Source: an uncultured Methanobrevibacter sp. (GTDB lineage Archaea > Methanobacteriota > Methanobacteria > Methanobacteriales > Methanobacteriaceae). Taken from it: a stretch of DNA of 43,901 nt. Where the stretch lies: the NCBI GenBank assembly GCA_902771225.1, contig CACXWH010000006.1, positions 1 through 43,901 of the forward strand, in the 5' to 3' direction. Of this stretch, positions 8,823 to 18,911 are shown in pieces (positions within the stretch are counted from its first letter, which is position 1; the number at the start of each line of letters is the position of its first letter). Position numbers and translations under genes: made by a program. Below the pieces are notes generated by a model. The model had not been told where the DNA came from, did no database searches, and saw nothing but the letters and a program-made list of their open reading frames with translations.

Positions 8823-9165
8823 TATTATTACATTATTTTTTCTTACTTAAAAAATAATTGGGTAGTGCTGGTGACATGTAAAAATTTCATATTGTAAAGT
8901 CTATATTATCTTGCTAATAAATGTGTTTTAATGCCAGTAAATGATTATTTTAATGTAATGGATATTTATTTGCAGAATAATGGATAAATTAAATATTTGG
9001 ATTCTATTATTTTGAAATCTGTGGAAAGTTTGGGGATTGTTGTAATACTATCTTTTGGTATTGATTTTGATTTGGTTTGAGGTTAAAAATAGATTTTTTT
9101 AATTGGTAACAATTATATATTAAAATTAATAAAAGTATAGATAATATATAATAAATGAGGGTATT
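8823..9165. other. Divergent intergenic region between mcm and the 9166 gene
   Basis: About 340 AT-rich bases. A TATA-like element TTATATAT at 9113-9120 suits the rightward gene. I see no repeated origin boxes, no stable hairpin and no convincing ORF. Confidence 0.5.
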
Positions 9166-9585
9166 ATGAGAAAATCTAGATTAAATCTATTTAAATCCAC
9201 TTCCATGTTAATTTCTGTCATTGGAATTATCATGATTATTGCTACAATTATTGTTGTTGCATATGTGGGATTTAGTGTTGTAAATGAATCAATTACTGAT
9301 GAAATATCTTCTGGAAATCAATATGATGATTTGGCTAAGTTAAGGTCACAATACGGTGATTTAGAATCAAAATTCGAATCAGTTAAATCCACTTATGCTT
9401 CTGGTTCTCAGAGTGATATTCAAAAATATAATGATGCTAAATTACAACTTTCACGAGCATCCTCTGCTATTGATAATGTTCAATCTGCACTTGATTCCAA
9501 TAAACCATCAAATGAAGTCGACAGTAGAATCGAGTTTGCAAAAACAAAGTTAGCTGAGGCTCGTCAATCATTTGATAATCTTTAA
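9166..9585 (+). CDS. Membrane-anchored coiled-coil protein, function unknown
   Basis: A 139-residue protein. After a basic start (MRKSRLNLFK) there is one transmembrane helix at about residues 14-36 (MLISVIGIIMIIATIIVVAY). The rest is a hydrophilic, helix-forming region (about 50-139) with heptad-like spacing, rich in Ser, Gln and Asp, likely outside the cell. A GAGGG ribosome site lies 6 bases before the ATG. A run of T follows the stop (9587-9595), a plausible terminator facing rlmE, whose stop is only 9 bases away. I do not recognise the family. Confidence 0.75.
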   Translation: MRKSRLNLFKSTSMLISVIGIIMIIATIIVVAYVGFSVVNESITDEISSGNQYDDLAKLRSQYGDLESKFESVKSTYASGSQSDIQKYNDAKLQLSRASSAIDNVQSALDSNKPSNEVDSRIEFAKTKLAEARQSFDNL

Positions 9586-9594
9586 CTCTTTTTT

Positions 9595-10215
9595 TTATTT
9601 TTTTACTTTATGCTTGTAACCTAACCCAACAACGTACATTTCAGAACTTTTTTTACGTGAAGATGGAGGTTTTGTTGTTTTAACTTGTCTAAATTTCTTT
9701 TTGAGTCCATCTAACATTTCTTTATATTCCGGGCCTTGAAATACTTTCATGACAAGATTGCCTTTATGTTCTAAAATATTGTCTGCTATTCCAATGACTG
9801 CGTTTGTCAAATCAATTGATCTTAATTGGTCTAGGTTTTTAATGCCACATAATTCTGGTGATGCATCACTCATCACTACTTTTGCTTTTCCTCCAATAAC
9901 GCGCATAATTTTACCTTGAACTTCTGGGGTGGTAAAATCTCCTTTAATCCTATAATAATTTTCTTCCGGAAGAGCTCTGATGTGGTTAAGGTCAACACCA
10001 ACTACAATACCCTCTTCACCCACTTTTTCTAAAGCTACTTGTGACCATCCGCCAGGTGCGGCTCCAAGATCAACAACGGTATTTGCTTGTTTGATGATTT
10101 TATATTTTTTATCTAATTGTTTAAGTTTATATGATGCTCTTGAGCGATAAGCGTCTGCCTTTGCTCTTTTATAATATGGATCGTTTTTTCTCTCCATTTG
10201 CCATTTGCTGCCCAT
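9595..10215 (-). CDS. rlmE: RlmE/FtsJ-type rRNA 2'-O-methyltransferase
   Basis: SAM-dependent methyltransferase of the RrmJ/FtsJ family, which methylates the 2'-OH of a uridine in the A-loop of large-subunit rRNA. The SAM motif DLGAAPGGW is at 49-57 and the K-D-K-E catalytic tetrad is complete: K30 (ASYKL), D117 (SDASPE), K157 (MKVFQG) and E192 (SSEMYVV). At 206 residues the length is normal. I chose the ATG at 10215 because GGAGG lies 6 bases upstream; a longer reading frame would run into the phosphoesterase gene. One base separates it from the stop of the upstream gene, so the two are coupled. Confidence 0.93.
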   Translation of the reverse strand: MGSKWQMERKNDPYYKRAKADAYRSRASYKLKQLDKKYKIIKQANTVVDLGAAPGGWSQVALEKVGEEGIVVGVDLNHIRALPEENYYRIKGDFTTPEVQGKIMRVIGGKAKVVMSDASPELCGIKNLDQLRSIDLTNAVIGIADNILEHKGNLVMKVFQGPEYKEMLDGLKKKFRQVKTTKPPSSRKKSSEMYVVGLGYKHKVKK

Positions 10216-10216
10216 G

Positions 10217-10747
10217 TTATTCCTCCGGATATTGTGTAAAATCAAGTGCACTACACACAGGAGCACCAATTTTAATTATTTCCACATCAACATTTTTATC
10301 ATTAACTTCAAGTAACATTACAGTTCTATCTGCAAGTCTAGGCACTATCGGACTTCCCGGATTTAGAAGTAAAATATCTTCAACTTGTTCTATTTTCGGC
10401 TGATGGGAGTGTCCTGTAACTAAAATATTAACGTCTAATTGCTTTGCCAAGTATAATAACTGTTGAGTGTCTGCTCTTGGATAAACTTCACCGTGAGCCA
10501 CTCCAATTCTAACTCCTTCAACATCAATCACTCTTGCTTTTGGCAAGTCAAATCCTGCAACCCTATCCATATTTCCTTGTATTGCCATAACTGGGGCGAT
10601 TTCTTCTAATTCATCAATAACTGATTGTGTTGTTAGGTCTCCAGCATGGATAATTAAATCAACATCTTTAAATGAAGTTAAAACCTTTTGGGGTATTTGT
10701 CTGGCTCTATCGGGGATATGTGTGTCTGAAATTAATCCTATTAGCAT
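10217..10747 (-). CDS. YfcE/MJ0936-type metallophosphoesterase
   Basis: A 176-residue calcineurin-like phosphodiesterase. All metal motifs are present: D8 and H10 (SDTH), D37 (HAGD), N59 (GNMD), H85 (AHGE), H113 and H115 (TGHSH). This small single-domain group (YfcE, MJ0936) hydrolyses phosphodiesters in vitro; its natural substrate is not settled. A GAGG site lies before the ATG. It is first in a two-gene unit with rlmE and is divergent from purP. Confidence 0.9.
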   Translation of the reverse strand: MLIGLISDTHIPDRARQIPQKVLTSFKDVDLIIHAGDLTTQSVIDELEEIAPVMAIQGNMDRVAGFDLPKARVIDVEGVRIGVAHGEVYPRADTQQLLYLAKQLDVNILVTGHSHQPKIEQVEDILLLNPGSPIVPRLADRTVMLLEVNDKNVDVEIIKIGAPVCSALDFTQYPEE

Positions 10748-10820
10748 AATATTTTCCTCAATTATATTCTGTTTATTATCATTTTTAAATTTTTAAATAA
10801 AAAAAGTTATTAATTCATAA

Positions 10821-10830
10821 TTATATAAAT
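10821..10830 (+). promoter_or_regulatory. TATA box of purP
   Basis: TTATATAAAT lies 29-38 bases before the purP ATG. A GAGG ribosome site follows at about 10846, so the transcript has a short leader. Confidence 0.5.
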
Positions 10831-10858
10831 AATATCATCATATTCGAGGAATGATTTT

Positions 10859-11950
10859 ATGGGTGAAGTTAAAAAAGAAGACATATTGGAGATTTTAAGT
10901 AAATATGATAAGGACAAAATAACTCTTGCTACCCTTGGAAGTCACACTTCTTTGCATATCTTGCAGGGTGCAAAAGAAGAAGGTTTTAGAACAGCTATTG
11001 TCTGTGAAAAAGGAAGAGAAATCCCTTATCAAAGATTCGATGTTGCTGATGAATATATCATTGTCGATGAATTTAAAGACATTGTTAATGAGGATGTTCA
11101 ACAACAATTAAGAGATATGAATGCTATTGTAATTCCGCATGGTTCATTTGTGGCTTATGCGGGTTTAGATAATGTCGAAGATAAATTTAATGTTCCTATG
11201 TTTGGTAATAGGGATGTTTTAAGGTGGGAAGCAGAAAGAGATAAAGAAAGATCATTACTTGTTGAAGGTGATGTTCGTATTCCTTATAAATATGACAGCC
11301 CATCTCAAATCGACAGGCCGGTAATGGTTAAATTCCCTGGAGCAAGAGGAGGAAGAGGTTACTTTGTAGCATCCTCTACAGAAGAATTTGATGCTAAAAT
11401 CGAAGCTATGAAAGCTCGTGGATGGTTAGAAGACTCTGATGTTGAAGCAGCTCACATTGAAGAATATGTTTCTGGTTGTAATTACTGTATACACTATTTC
11501 TACTCAGCTTTAGATGATAAAGTTGAATTGATGGGAATGGATACAAGATATGAATCAAGTATTGACGGTTTTGTAAGAATGCCTGCAAAAGATCAATTAG
11601 ACATTGATTTAAGTCCTTCTTATGTTGTAACCGGTAACCATCCTGCAGTAATAAGAGAATCCTTGCTTCCACAAGTATTTGATATTGCTGATAAATTAGT
11701 GGATAGTGCTAAAAAATTAGTTCAACCGGGATTAAATGGACCATTCTGTATGCAAACATTAGTAAACGATAACTTGGAAGTTATCTGTTTTGAAATTAGT
11801 GCAAGAACTGATGGTGGAACAAATACATTTATGGATGGATCTCCTTACTCATACTTAACTTATGGTAAACCAATGAGTATGGGTAGAAGAATTGCTTTAG
11901 AAATTAAAAATGGTATAGAAAGAGATGAATTAGAAAAAATAATAACATAA
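10859..11950 (+). CDS. purP: FAICAR synthetase, formate-dependent
   Basis: ATP-grasp ligase that joins formate to AICAR to make FAICAR, the archaeal replacement for the folate-dependent PurH step of purine synthesis. At 363 residues it has the usual length. Visible features are the N-terminal substrate motif LGSHTSLH (26-33), the ATP-grasp glycine loop GARGGRGYF (161-169), and the late segment CFEISARTDGGTN with the metal-binding acids. The ribosome site GAGG lies about 10 bases before the ATG. It stands alone and converges, with one base between stops, on the membrane-protein pair. Confidence 0.95.
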   Translation: MGEVKKEDILEILSKYDKDKITLATLGSHTSLHILQGAKEEGFRTAIVCEKGREIPYQRFDVADEYIIVDEFKDIVNEDVQQQLRDMNAIVIPHGSFVAYAGLDNVEDKFNVPMFGNRDVLRWEAERDKERSLLVEGDVRIPYKYDSPSQIDRPVMVKFPGARGGRGYFVASSTEEFDAKIEAMKARGWLEDSDVEAAHIEEYVSGCNYCIHYFYSALDDKVELMGMDTRYESSIDGFVRMPAKDQLDIDLSPSYVVTGNHPAVIRESLLPQVFDIADKLVDSAKKLVQPGLNGPFCMQTLVNDNLEVICFEISARTDGGTNTFMDGSPYSYLTYGKPMSMGRRIALEIKNGIERDELEKIIT

Positions 11951-11951
11951 T

Positions 11952-12362
11952 TTAGTTATTATTTTTCTTTTTATTTTTATTTTTTCCAATCTTTTGCTTT
12001 TTTTCGTAATCTATTTTTGCTTTTTCACGACTTCTTTTCATCAATGCACCAACAAAACCTATAAGTGCACCTATGAGAAGAATAAGTATTACTACACTTA
12101 TTGTACCGACTTGTGTTGAAAAATATCCGCTAAATTCTCCTAATGTTCCAATGAATGTTAAATATACGATTGGTGTTGATGCAATTGCACCGAGTATGGC
12201 CCCATATTTAACATTTTTAGCTTTATATCCAACATAGAGTAATCCTACTGATGACATTAGCATTAACCAGTCGTAGCCTTGTGATGCAATAATAACTATT
12301 CCTGCAGATATTGCAGCACCTATTACTAATGATTTAAAATCAATATCATTTACTAAATCCAT
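11952..12362 (-). CDS. Small multi-pass membrane protein, function unknown
   Basis: A 136-residue protein with four hydrophobic segments (about residues 12-25, 28-44, 50-72 and 82-106) and a very basic Lys/Asn-rich tail (KKQKIGKNKNKKKNNN). It starts 11 bases after the neighbouring membrane protein and is probably co-transcribed and functionally linked with it. I do not recognise a family. Confidence 0.7.
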   Translation of the reverse strand: MDLVNDIDFKSLVIGAAISAGIVIIASQGYDWLMLMSSVGLLYVGYKAKNVKYGAILGAIASTPIVYLTFIGTLGEFSGYFSTQVGTISVVILILLIGALIGFVGALMKRSREKAKIDYEKKQKIGKNKNKKKNNN

Positions 12363-12373
12363 AATTTACCCCT

Positions 12374-12745
12374 CTAATTTCTTTTTGATGAAAGTAGCCC
12401 TCCTAAGGCTCCAGTAATTCCCATGACTATTGCATAGTAAATTAACTCCATTGCAACGTCAATTAGACTTACAGCTCCAGATACTGTAAATCCGGTAAGT
12501 CCTCCTGCAATTCCGGCCATACTCCCCCCTACTGTAGCAGTTATAATAAAAACAACGGCACATAGAATCGTACCGAATGCCCCTGCAACAGCAGCATTCC
12601 ACATTCCTCCGAAAGCTCCGGAATGGGCCATATAACCTACAATGAATCCAACAATTAATAATCCAATAAATTCATAACGTCCAAAGAATGCCTGTACACA
12701 AATAGTTAAAATAAAACCGGTAATAACTGCACTCCATTTAGTCAT
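12374..12745 (-). CDS. Glycine-rich multi-pass membrane protein (DUF5518-like)
   Basis: A 123-residue protein made almost wholly of four hydrophobic helices with many Gly and Ala, ending in SSKRN. The layout resembles small archaeal membrane proteins grouped as DUF5518, but I assign that only from memory of the pattern. AGGTGAAATT precedes the ATG, and a TATA-like TTTTTATAATA lies about 45 bases upstream, so it can be transcribed apart from lhr. Confidence 0.65.
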   Translation of the reverse strand: MTKWSAVITGFILTICVQAFFGRYEFIGLLIVGFIVGYMAHSGAFGGMWNAAVAGAFGTILCAVVFIITATVGGSMAGIAGGLTGFTVSGAVSLIDVAMELIYYAIVMGITGALGGLLSSKRN

Positions 12746-12809
12746 AATTTCACCTTTATTTAATTATTGAATATTAATTATGTCTTTTATTATAAAAATA
12801 TTTATGATT

Positions 12810-15407
12810 TCAATATATGTCAGATAATTTATCCTTGATTTTTTCGAGCACTGCTAAATGCATTCTTTTTGTAAATTCTGCTCTGTCGTTTTGATTTAAA
12901 ACATCAAGATAGCCTTGTGAAACTAAATTAAATGCAAATGGTGTTGGAATAACTGTGTTTATTGTTTTTATTTCCATTTCTTCTGATGCAATCCATTCTA
13001 TTACTTTTTGTGCATTTTCAATATCCATATAATCTTCTAAGGCTTCTCTTTTTGATTCTTTTAATATTGGAAAATTTTCATCCATTTCCTGAACAAATTT
13101 GAGCAGTATTTTTCCACGTACTTGTTGGCGTCCAACAGATTTGGATTCTCCTTTGTATCTTCGAAGTGTCATTAATGAGCGTCCTGCACAGTGTCTGAAT
13201 CTGCTGGCTAGCGTTTCTGTTTTATCAAGTGATTGAGTAAGTATCGGACGGAAATTTTCTGGAGTTAATTCTTTGAATGATTCGAGACCTCCAATTTTAC
13301 TGTCTGAACTTAAGTAAAATCCATTGTCTGATATAGATATCGTGACATTCATATTGTATCTTCTTGCTACCAAGTAAGCTACTGCACGAGAGAGTGCATC
13401 ATTCACCTTTCTTCCAAATAAACTGTGAAATATTACAAAGCGTCTGTCACCAAAACCACGATAATATTCAATCAACATTTTTCTATTGCTTGGGATTTGG
13501 GCATACTTGAACTGTTCAACAAAATATTCATAAATCGAATTTGCAGCAAAGTCATCAACATAAAGATAATCATAAATAAATTCCATAATGTCTTCTTTAC
13601 TTCGCCTATATTGAAACATTGAATCCATATGTGCTCTAAAACGTTGAATATCCATTGCCAAGTCAAAAGATAATGGTAATTGTTGTGAAAACCATGAAGG
13701 GATTGTTGGCGGTCCGCTTGAAGGTGAAACATTAATTGTCATACCTTTACCATAATTGAATCTATAAGTGTTTCCTCCCAAAACAAAAGTATCTCCTTTT
13801 TTGAGTCTTTCCATAAATTCCGCTTCAATTTTACCAACAGTTTCACCATCACATTTAACTAAAACTCCAGAACTGTCGGGAATGGTACCTATATTCGTTG
13901 AATAAAGCATTCTGGCTAATTTTCCACGTTTGCCAAATGTATTTTCCTTATAATCAATCCATATTTTAGCATAAACATATCTATCTTCAAGCTGAGGATA
14001 TTCTCCTGCCATATAACTTAAAACATCTTCATAATCATCTCTTGTGAGGTCTTTATAGCAATAGCTTTTTTTGATTACCTCATATGCATAATCAATATCC
14101 CATTTATTTTCAATACTCATTCCGTAAATGTGCTGGGCTAAAACATCTAAACAATTTTCGGGGATTTGAATTTTATCAATTTTTCCTTCTTTAGCATTTT
14201 TTAAAAGAACAGAACATTCAACCAAATCATCCCTATCGGTTACAATTATTTTTCCTCGGGATTTTTCATGTAATCTATGGCCGCTACGCCCAATTCTTTG
14301 AAGTGCTCTTGAAACAGATTTCGGTGAGTTGATAAGAACCACCAAATCGATATAACCAATATCAATACCCAGTTCTAAAGAGGTGGATGATACTACTGCT
14401 TTAAGTTTTCCTTCCTTTAAACTATTTTCAGTTTCCAATCTGACTTCTTTTGAAAGAGAAGAATGGTGTGCCATGATATTTTTACTATTATAGTTCATTG
14501 GAAACATCTTTTTGAGATTATATACAAATCTTTCAGTTCCACTACGGGTATTGGTAAAGATTAAAGTTGTTTTATTTTCCTGAATCAGATCATCGACTAA
14601 ACTGTACAATCCCAAACGGGTATCTTCTTCATCGGCAATGGTAATGTCGCTAACCGGACACATCACTTCAATATCCAGGTCTTTCAAATAATTGATGTTA
14701 ACGATTTCACAATCTCTTTCAACACCATACTCATAACCTACAAGAAAACGGGCCATTTCATCAAGAGGGCTAACTGTAGCAGAAAGGCCAATTCTTGTAA
14801 AATTTCCCACTAAATGTTGTAATCTCTCAAGTGATAAACTAAGGTGAACTCCACGTTTGTTTTCAGCCAATGAATGGATTTCATCAACAATAACATATTT
14901 GACATGGCTTAACTTTTCTCTAAATTTTGGAGCAACAAGAAGAATTGATAGAGTTTCAGGCGTTGTAATCAGGATATGTGGCGGTACCTTAAGCATTTTT
15001 TGCCTTTGATATTGTGTTGTATCTCCGGTTCTCACGGCTTTTCTAATGCCTAATGATTTTCCTGCGATTTCTTCTATTTCTTGAAGAGGTTCATCCAGAT
15101 TTTTTTCAATATCGTTATCCAGTGCTTTTAGGGGTGAAACATAAATGCAGTAAACTTTATCTTCAAGTTTTCCTTTTTCGGATAGTGTTGTCAACTCACT
15201 AATTATTGATAAAAAAGAGGTCAGCGTTTTACCGGAACCTGTTGGTGAGGAAACTAAAATATTTTTATTTTTATGAATTTCAACTATTGATCTTTTTTGA
15301 GCAGGTGTAAAGTCTTCAAATTTATTGTCAAACCATTGTCTAACCCAGGGATGTAATATTTTATAAATTGCATTTTTCGAGTAATTTTTTGTCTGCTCAT
15401 GAATCAT
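12810..15407 (-). CDS. lhr: Lhr-type superfamily 2 ATP-dependent helicase
   Basis: Large helicase-related protein, 865 residues, the usual size of archaeal Lhr core proteins linked to DNA repair. Walker [10 protein letters not shown] is at 53-61 and the DEIH box at 175-178. Motif III-like LSATVSP, motif V ([12 protein letters not shown]) and motif VI (QRIGRSGHR) follow, then the winged-helix and Lhr-specific C-terminal domain to residue 865. The gene is divergent from the HEAT-repeat gene with about 80 bases between starts. No clear ribosome site precedes the ATG. Confidence 0.94.
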   Translation of the reverse strand: MIHEQTKNYSKNAIYKILHPWVRQWFDNKFEDFTPAQKRSIVEIHKNKNILVSSPTGSGKTLTSFLSIISELTTLSEKGKLEDKVYCIYVSPLKALDNDIEKNLDEPLQEIEEIAGKSLGIRKAVRTGDTTQYQRQKMLKVPPHILITTPETLSILLVAPKFREKLSHVKYVIVDEIHSLAENKRGVHLSLSLERLQHLVGNFTRIGLSATVSPLDEMARFLVGYEYGVERDCEIVNINYLKDLDIEVMCPVSDITIADEEDTRLGLYSLVDDLIQENKTTLIFTNTRSGTERFVYNLKKMFPMNYNSKNIMAHHSSLSKEVRLETENSLKEGKLKAVVSSTSLELGIDIGYIDLVVLINSPKSVSRALQRIGRSGHRLHEKSRGKIIVTDRDDLVECSVLLKNAKEGKIDKIQIPENCLDVLAQHIYGMSIENKWDIDYAYEVIKKSYCYKDLTRDDYEDVLSYMAGEYPQLEDRYVYAKIWIDYKENTFGKRGKLARMLYSTNIGTIPDSSGVLVKCDGETVGKIEAEFMERLKKGDTFVLGGNTYRFNYGKGMTINVSPSSGPPTIPSWFSQQLPLSFDLAMDIQRFRAHMDSMFQYRRSKEDIMEFIYDYLYVDDFAANSIYEYFVEQFKYAQIPSNRKMLIEYYRGFGDRRFVIFHSLFGRKVNDALSRAVAYLVARRYNMNVTISISDNGFYLSSDSKIGGLESFKELTPENFRPILTQSLDKTETLASRFRHCAGRSLMTLRRYKGESKSVGRQQVRGKILLKFVQEMDENFPILKESKREALEDYMDIENAQKVIEWIASEEMEIKTINTVIPTPFAFNLVSQGYLDVLNQNDRAEFTKRMHLAVLEKIKDKLSDIY

Positions 15408-15488
15408 ATTATCAATTTTAAGAATGTGTTAAAGATTATATATTTACGAAATCTAATAATTAATATATTGATATTAGAGGTTATAAAA

Positions 15489-16340
15489 ATGTCTAATTTG
15501 ACTGTGGACGAAGCAATAGAAAATCTTAAAAATGAAGATGTAAGTGTTAGAAAAGAAGCTATTGAATCATTAATTGGTGTAACTGATGAAGCAGCTATTG
15601 ATCCATTAATTGAAGCTACAACTGATGAGAATGCACAAGTTAGATTTAAAGCTGCAGAAATTTTAGGAAATATGGGAAATGTTGCATTTGACAGATTAGC
15701 TTCAAAATTTGCATCTGAAAGCGGTAAAAATAAAAGATTTTTAGCTTTTGCTTTAAAAGAAACTAATAATGAAAAAGCCATTCCTCTATTTGCTGAAGCA
15801 GTAAGTGATGATGATTTTGGCGTGAGAAAAGTCTCAATTCGTGCTTTAGGTGAACTTCAAGCTAATGATAAGTTAGATATTATTGCTAAAGGTTTGGATG
15901 ATGAAGATTGGGGAGTAAGATTGGCCACTATTCATGCATGCGCTGATTTGGCTACAGACGAATCTATTGCATTAATTAAAAAAGCAAGAAGGGATGAAAA
16001 AGACGAAGACTTTAAAAAATCTTGTAAAAAAGCTCTTAAAAAAGCAGATAAGGTAAAAAAAGCTAAATCTGAAGGAAAAGTTGTAGTCAGTACAATTCCA
16101 ATGAAAACAATTAAAGAAATGGAAAAAACCAATCCTCAAAAGGCGATTAAAGAATATGAAAAATATGTTCAATCTGGAAGCGATAAGGACGCACCTTATA
16201 AAAGATTAGCTATTTTATATAGAAAATTACGTCAGGATGATAAAGAAATAGCAGTTTTAGAAAAAGCTATTGAAGTATTATCAGAGAAAAAACCTGGAAA
16301 AGAAAAATGGTTTGTTGATAGATTAAATAAAATGAAATAA
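15489..16340 (+). CDS. HEAT-repeat (PBS-lyase type) protein
   Basis: A 283-residue cytosolic protein. Residues about 1-170 hold four to five HEAT-like repeats of about 31 residues (for example VRKEAIESLIGVTDEAAIDP, VRFKAAEILGNMG, VRKVSIRALGEL, VRLATIHACADL). A Lys-rich linker follows, then a C-terminal helical part (KAIKEYEKYVQSGSDKDAPY) that resembles a TPR-like hairpin. Such proteins are usually protein-binding scaffolds. The start is the ATG with GAGGT 7-8 bases upstream; an upstream frame extension overlaps the lhr promoter and is unlikely. The partner is unknown. Confidence 0.85.
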   Translation: MSNLTVDEAIENLKNEDVSVRKEAIESLIGVTDEAAIDPLIEATTDENAQVRFKAAEILGNMGNVAFDRLASKFASESGKNKRFLAFALKETNNEKAIPLFAEAVSDDDFGVRKVSIRALGELQANDKLDIIAKGLDDEDWGVRLATIHACADLATDESIALIKKARRDEKDEDFKKSCKKALKKADKVKKAKSEGKVVVSTIPMKTIKEMEKTNPQKAIKEYEKYVQSGSDKDAPYKRLAILYRKLRQDDKEIAVLEKAIEVLSEKKPGKEKWFVDRLNKMK

Positions 16341-17168
16341 TTATTTTTCAATTATTTCATACAAATCATTTCTTCTGTTTTTTAAAACAGGTATTTCATT
16401 TCTTACTTTTTCTATTTCATTTAAATCAATTTCAACAATTTTCAACTCTTCTCGTGTGTCCAATTGGCAAATCACTTCACCCCAGGGATTAACAACAATG
16501 GAATGACCGTAACTATTATAACTTGCACTTTCATTTAATGCAGGTGCAACACCAACGCAAAATACTTGATTGTCTAAAGCTCTGGATCTAAATAATAATT
16601 CCCAATGTGCAGGTCCTGTTGTCATATTAAATGCTCCGGGGTAAAATAGTATGGATGCTCCTTTTTCAACATTTATATGTGCCAATTGGGGAAATCTCAC
16701 ATCATAGCATATTCCCATACCTACTTTTCCAAATTCGGTTTCACAGACACTAAATTTATCGCCCGGCGTTAACGTATCTGATTCTTTAAAATAAATTCCT
16801 CCTTCAACATCCACATCGAATAGATGCATTTTGCGATGTTTTGCAATAATATTTCCTTTCTTATCAAATAGATAACTGGTATTATATATTTTGGAATCTT
16901 CTTTTTCAGGTATTGATCCTGCTAAAATATATGTTTCATGCTGCCTGGCCAATTTAGAAATAGAATTTAGTGTAGGACTTGTTTTTTCTTCTTCTGCATA
17001 TTCAATAAATTTATCATTTGAATATGGGCAATTAAACATTTCAGGTAAAACTACAAAATTAGAATTATGACTAACAGCTTCATTTATCATTGAAGTTGCT
17101 TTTAAAATATTTTCTTGCTTATTGTCAATTACATTCATTTGACATAAAGCTATTTTTAGTTTACTCAT
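16341..17168 (-). CDS. Nitrilase-superfamily carbon-nitrogen hydrolase (Nit2/omega-amidase-like)
   Basis: A 275-residue amidohydrolase with the complete Glu-Lys-Cys triad: E43 (LPEMF), K113 (HRKMHLFD) and C154 (GICYDVRFP). The motif HLFDVDV and overall length resemble Nit2-type omega-amidases, which hydrolyse alpha-ketoglutaramate and alpha-ketosuccinamate. A different amide substrate is possible. Its stop codon abuts the stop of the convergent HEAT gene with no spacer. Confidence 0.88.
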   Translation of the reverse strand: MSKLKIALCQMNVIDNKQENILKATSMINEAVSHNSNFVVLPEMFNCPYSNDKFIEYAEEEKTSPTLNSISKLARQHETYILAGSIPEKEDSKIYNTSYLFDKKGNIIAKHRKMHLFDVDVEGGIYFKESDTLTPGDKFSVCETEFGKVGMGICYDVRFPQLAHINVEKGASILFYPGAFNMTTGPAHWELLFRSRALDNQVFCVGVAPALNESASYNSYGHSIVVNPWGEVICQLDTREELKIVEIDLNEIEKVRNEIPVLKNRRNDLYEIIEK

Positions 17169-17191
17169 TTTACTTTAAAAATTTAATTGAA

Positions 17192-17211
17192 AGTATGAAT
17201 TAAATCATACT
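17192..17211 (-). terminator. Hairpin after the zinc-ribbon membrane protein gene
   Basis: Perfect arms AGTATGA and TCATACT with a 6-base loop lie 2 bases beyond the stop codon of the 17214-17903 gene. The position suggests a terminator or processing hairpin separating it from the nitrilase gene. Confidence 0.45.
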
Positions 17212-17213
17212 GT

Positions 17214-17903
17214 TCAATATTTCACTGTTTTCAATACAGATTCAATTTCATTGGACGTAACATCATTCATGGTTTTTCCATCTATTTTAAATACGTATAT
17301 TTTACCGTTGTTTAGTAATGATACGTATCTTGTGAAATTACCGTTGCTATTTTCTAAAATAACATTGGATGCATTCTGTCCGTTAATTTGAATTGGTTGA
17401 ATTGTATTTATTTTAGCATTACTTCCTTGAGCGCTAGACGCTCTTTGAGTATTTAATTCAGATATTGATGAAAGATCACTAGTACTATTATAATACTCTA
17501 TTCTAGTATTATTGCTACCTTCAAAGAATATTGCTCCAGAATGTAATTCATCACTTCCATTTATTTCCTTCCAAGCGGATGGGTATGAAAATGTAAAATT
17601 AGCATCTGAATACTTATTTGTTCCATTGACATTTTTTGTCATGTCACTAGAAGGTCCTGTAGCAATAATTATGCCGATTACAATTAAAGTAATAAGTAAA
17701 ATAGTTCCAATTACAATTTTATTTTCTTTGATAATATCAATTGTACTTTCTTCATTTTCATTTTTATTAATTATTGGTCTATCTTCGAAGATATCTTCCT
17801 GTACAGGAACTTTTACTTTAGGTTTTGGGAATTTATATCCACAATTTCCGCAAACCGGAGCACCATCATAACTAGGATTTCCACATTCAGGACATTTTTT
17901 CAC
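17214..17903 (-). CDS. Zinc-ribbon, membrane-anchored PsbP-like protein
   Basis: A 229-residue protein in three parts: an N-terminal zinc ribbon with Cys 4, 7, 18 and 21; one transmembrane helix at about 63-82; and an extracytoplasmic domain (about 95-229) starting with YSDANFTFSYPSAWKEING, a pattern seen in PsbP-like/lipoprotein domains. The ribbon would face the cytosol. The start is GTG, supported by GGAGG about 7 bases upstream. Role unknown; a sensor or surface protein tied to a cytosolic zinc domain is plausible but inferred. Confidence 0.8.
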   Translation of the reverse strand: MKKCPECGNPSYDGAPVCGNCGYKFPKPKVKVPVQEDIFEDRPIINKNENEESTIDIIKENKIVIGTILLITLIVIGIIIATGPSSDMTKNVNGTNKYSDANFTFSYPSAWKEINGSDELHSGAIFFEGSNNTRIEYYNSTSDLSSISELNTQRASSAQGSNAKINTIQPIQINGQNASNVILENSNGNFTRYVSLLNNGKIYVFKIDGKTMNDVTSNEIESVLKTVKY

Positions 17904-17935
17904 AGATTAACCTCCATTAAAATTTAGTTATATTA

Positions 17936-17950
17936 CTTATATTATATAAA
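17936..17950 (-). promoter_or_regulatory. TATA box of the zinc-ribbon membrane protein gene
   Basis: Read on the minus strand, TTTATATAATATAAG lies about 33-47 bases before the GTG start. Confidence 0.45.
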
Positions 17951-18072
17951 TTATCACATATCTTTTTGATAAGTTCATTAAAAATTACTAATAAAATCCT
18001 CTCTGAAAATATATAATAAGGTTAGTATCTTATTACATATTAATATTAACTTATCAGTTTAATGTGATAAAA

Positions 18073-18376
18073 ATGGATAAAGAGCTAATTAACAGAGATA
18101 CATTTGGTAAAAACCATTCTGATGGTACAAAAAAACTTTATCGGATTGTGTTCAGAATATACTGATTTTTTTCAATGTTTATGTCAGAACTAATTGAATG
18201 GGCAGAATTTGGAGAAGACAAATGTATAAGAAGGAAAAAAAATAAAACTCAAAAGAAAATTATTGTGATATGGACAATATTTACTTGAAAATCATTCTTT
18301 AAACATTGTTAGGACATTTTTTTATCATTTAAGTTTTGAATACTTCGATGTGAAAGATTCATTTCCAATTAAATAA
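18073..18376 (+). pseudogene. Degenerate protein gene of about 100 codons, unidentified
   Basis: After a GTGAT site the ATG at 18073 opens a frame beginning MDKELINRDTFGKNH that meets a TGA at 18163-18165. The same frame resumes with FFSMFMSELIEWAEFGED and becomes poor. The next frame then gives YGQYLLENHSLNIVRTFFYH, FEYFDVKDSFPIK and a stop at 18376, 4 bases before the convergent neighbour's stop. One nonsense codon plus one frameshift would restore a protein of about 100 residues. The residue pattern looks protein-like throughout, but I recognise no family. Confidence 0.45.
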
Positions 18377-18380
18377 GTGA

Positions 18381-18911
18381 TTATTTTATTTTTTTAGTTG
18401 CTAAATAATAACTTAATGCCAATGTTCCTTGAATAATTAAGCCTGGAAAAGTATATAGTAATTTTGTACCTAAATTTCCAGTATTTATTGTCATTGCTAG
18501 ATTAACAATACCTATAATTACAACTAAATTAATTGCTGTTTGTGCATGTTTTGAATCGTCTAAATGTAAAATGAAATAAATTAATAAAATTATTTCCATA
18601 ATTGATAATGAAACAACAAGTAATCCATAAGCTGTATATTGCGATGGGACCGCAAAAAGAATATCACATATAAACAGTATAACGCCTATTTTGTAAAATG
18701 TTGTTGCCTTCTCATAATTGGTAGTTGAATATATAATGATTGATAAAAATACAAACATAGACATAATGTATGGAAGCGCAACTATATAGTACTCCCTTAT
18801 AATATTGCTGTATATTAGATACCCTGCAATCAGTATTCCTATTGCCAACAACACATAATGAATGTATAATCCTATGACATCTGCCTTTCTTAAATTTAAT
18901 TCATAATCCAT
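18381..18911 (-). CDS. Six-helix membrane protein, function unknown
   Basis: About 176 residues with six hydrophobic segments, short loops and a Lys-rich C-terminus (YYLATKKIK). The start MDYELNLRK is preferred over an ATG eight codons upstream because GGGTGAT lies 5 bases before it. No motif or family is recognised. It lies in a gene-poor patch next to a degenerate gene. Confidence 0.7.
   Translation of the reverse strand: MDYELNLRKADVIGLYIHYVLLAIGILIAGYLIYSNIIREYYIVALPYIMSMFVFLSIIIYSTTNYEKATTFYKIGVILFICDILFAVPSQYTAYGLLVVSLSIMEIILLIYFILHLDDSKHAQTAINLVVIIGIVNLAMTINTGNLGTKLLYTFPGLIIQGTLALSYYLATKKIK

Noticed and set aside
8823-9165. Possible replication origin beside mcm
   Set aside because: No repeated origin-recognition boxes and no orc1/cdc6 gene are seen; AT richness is general to the genome.
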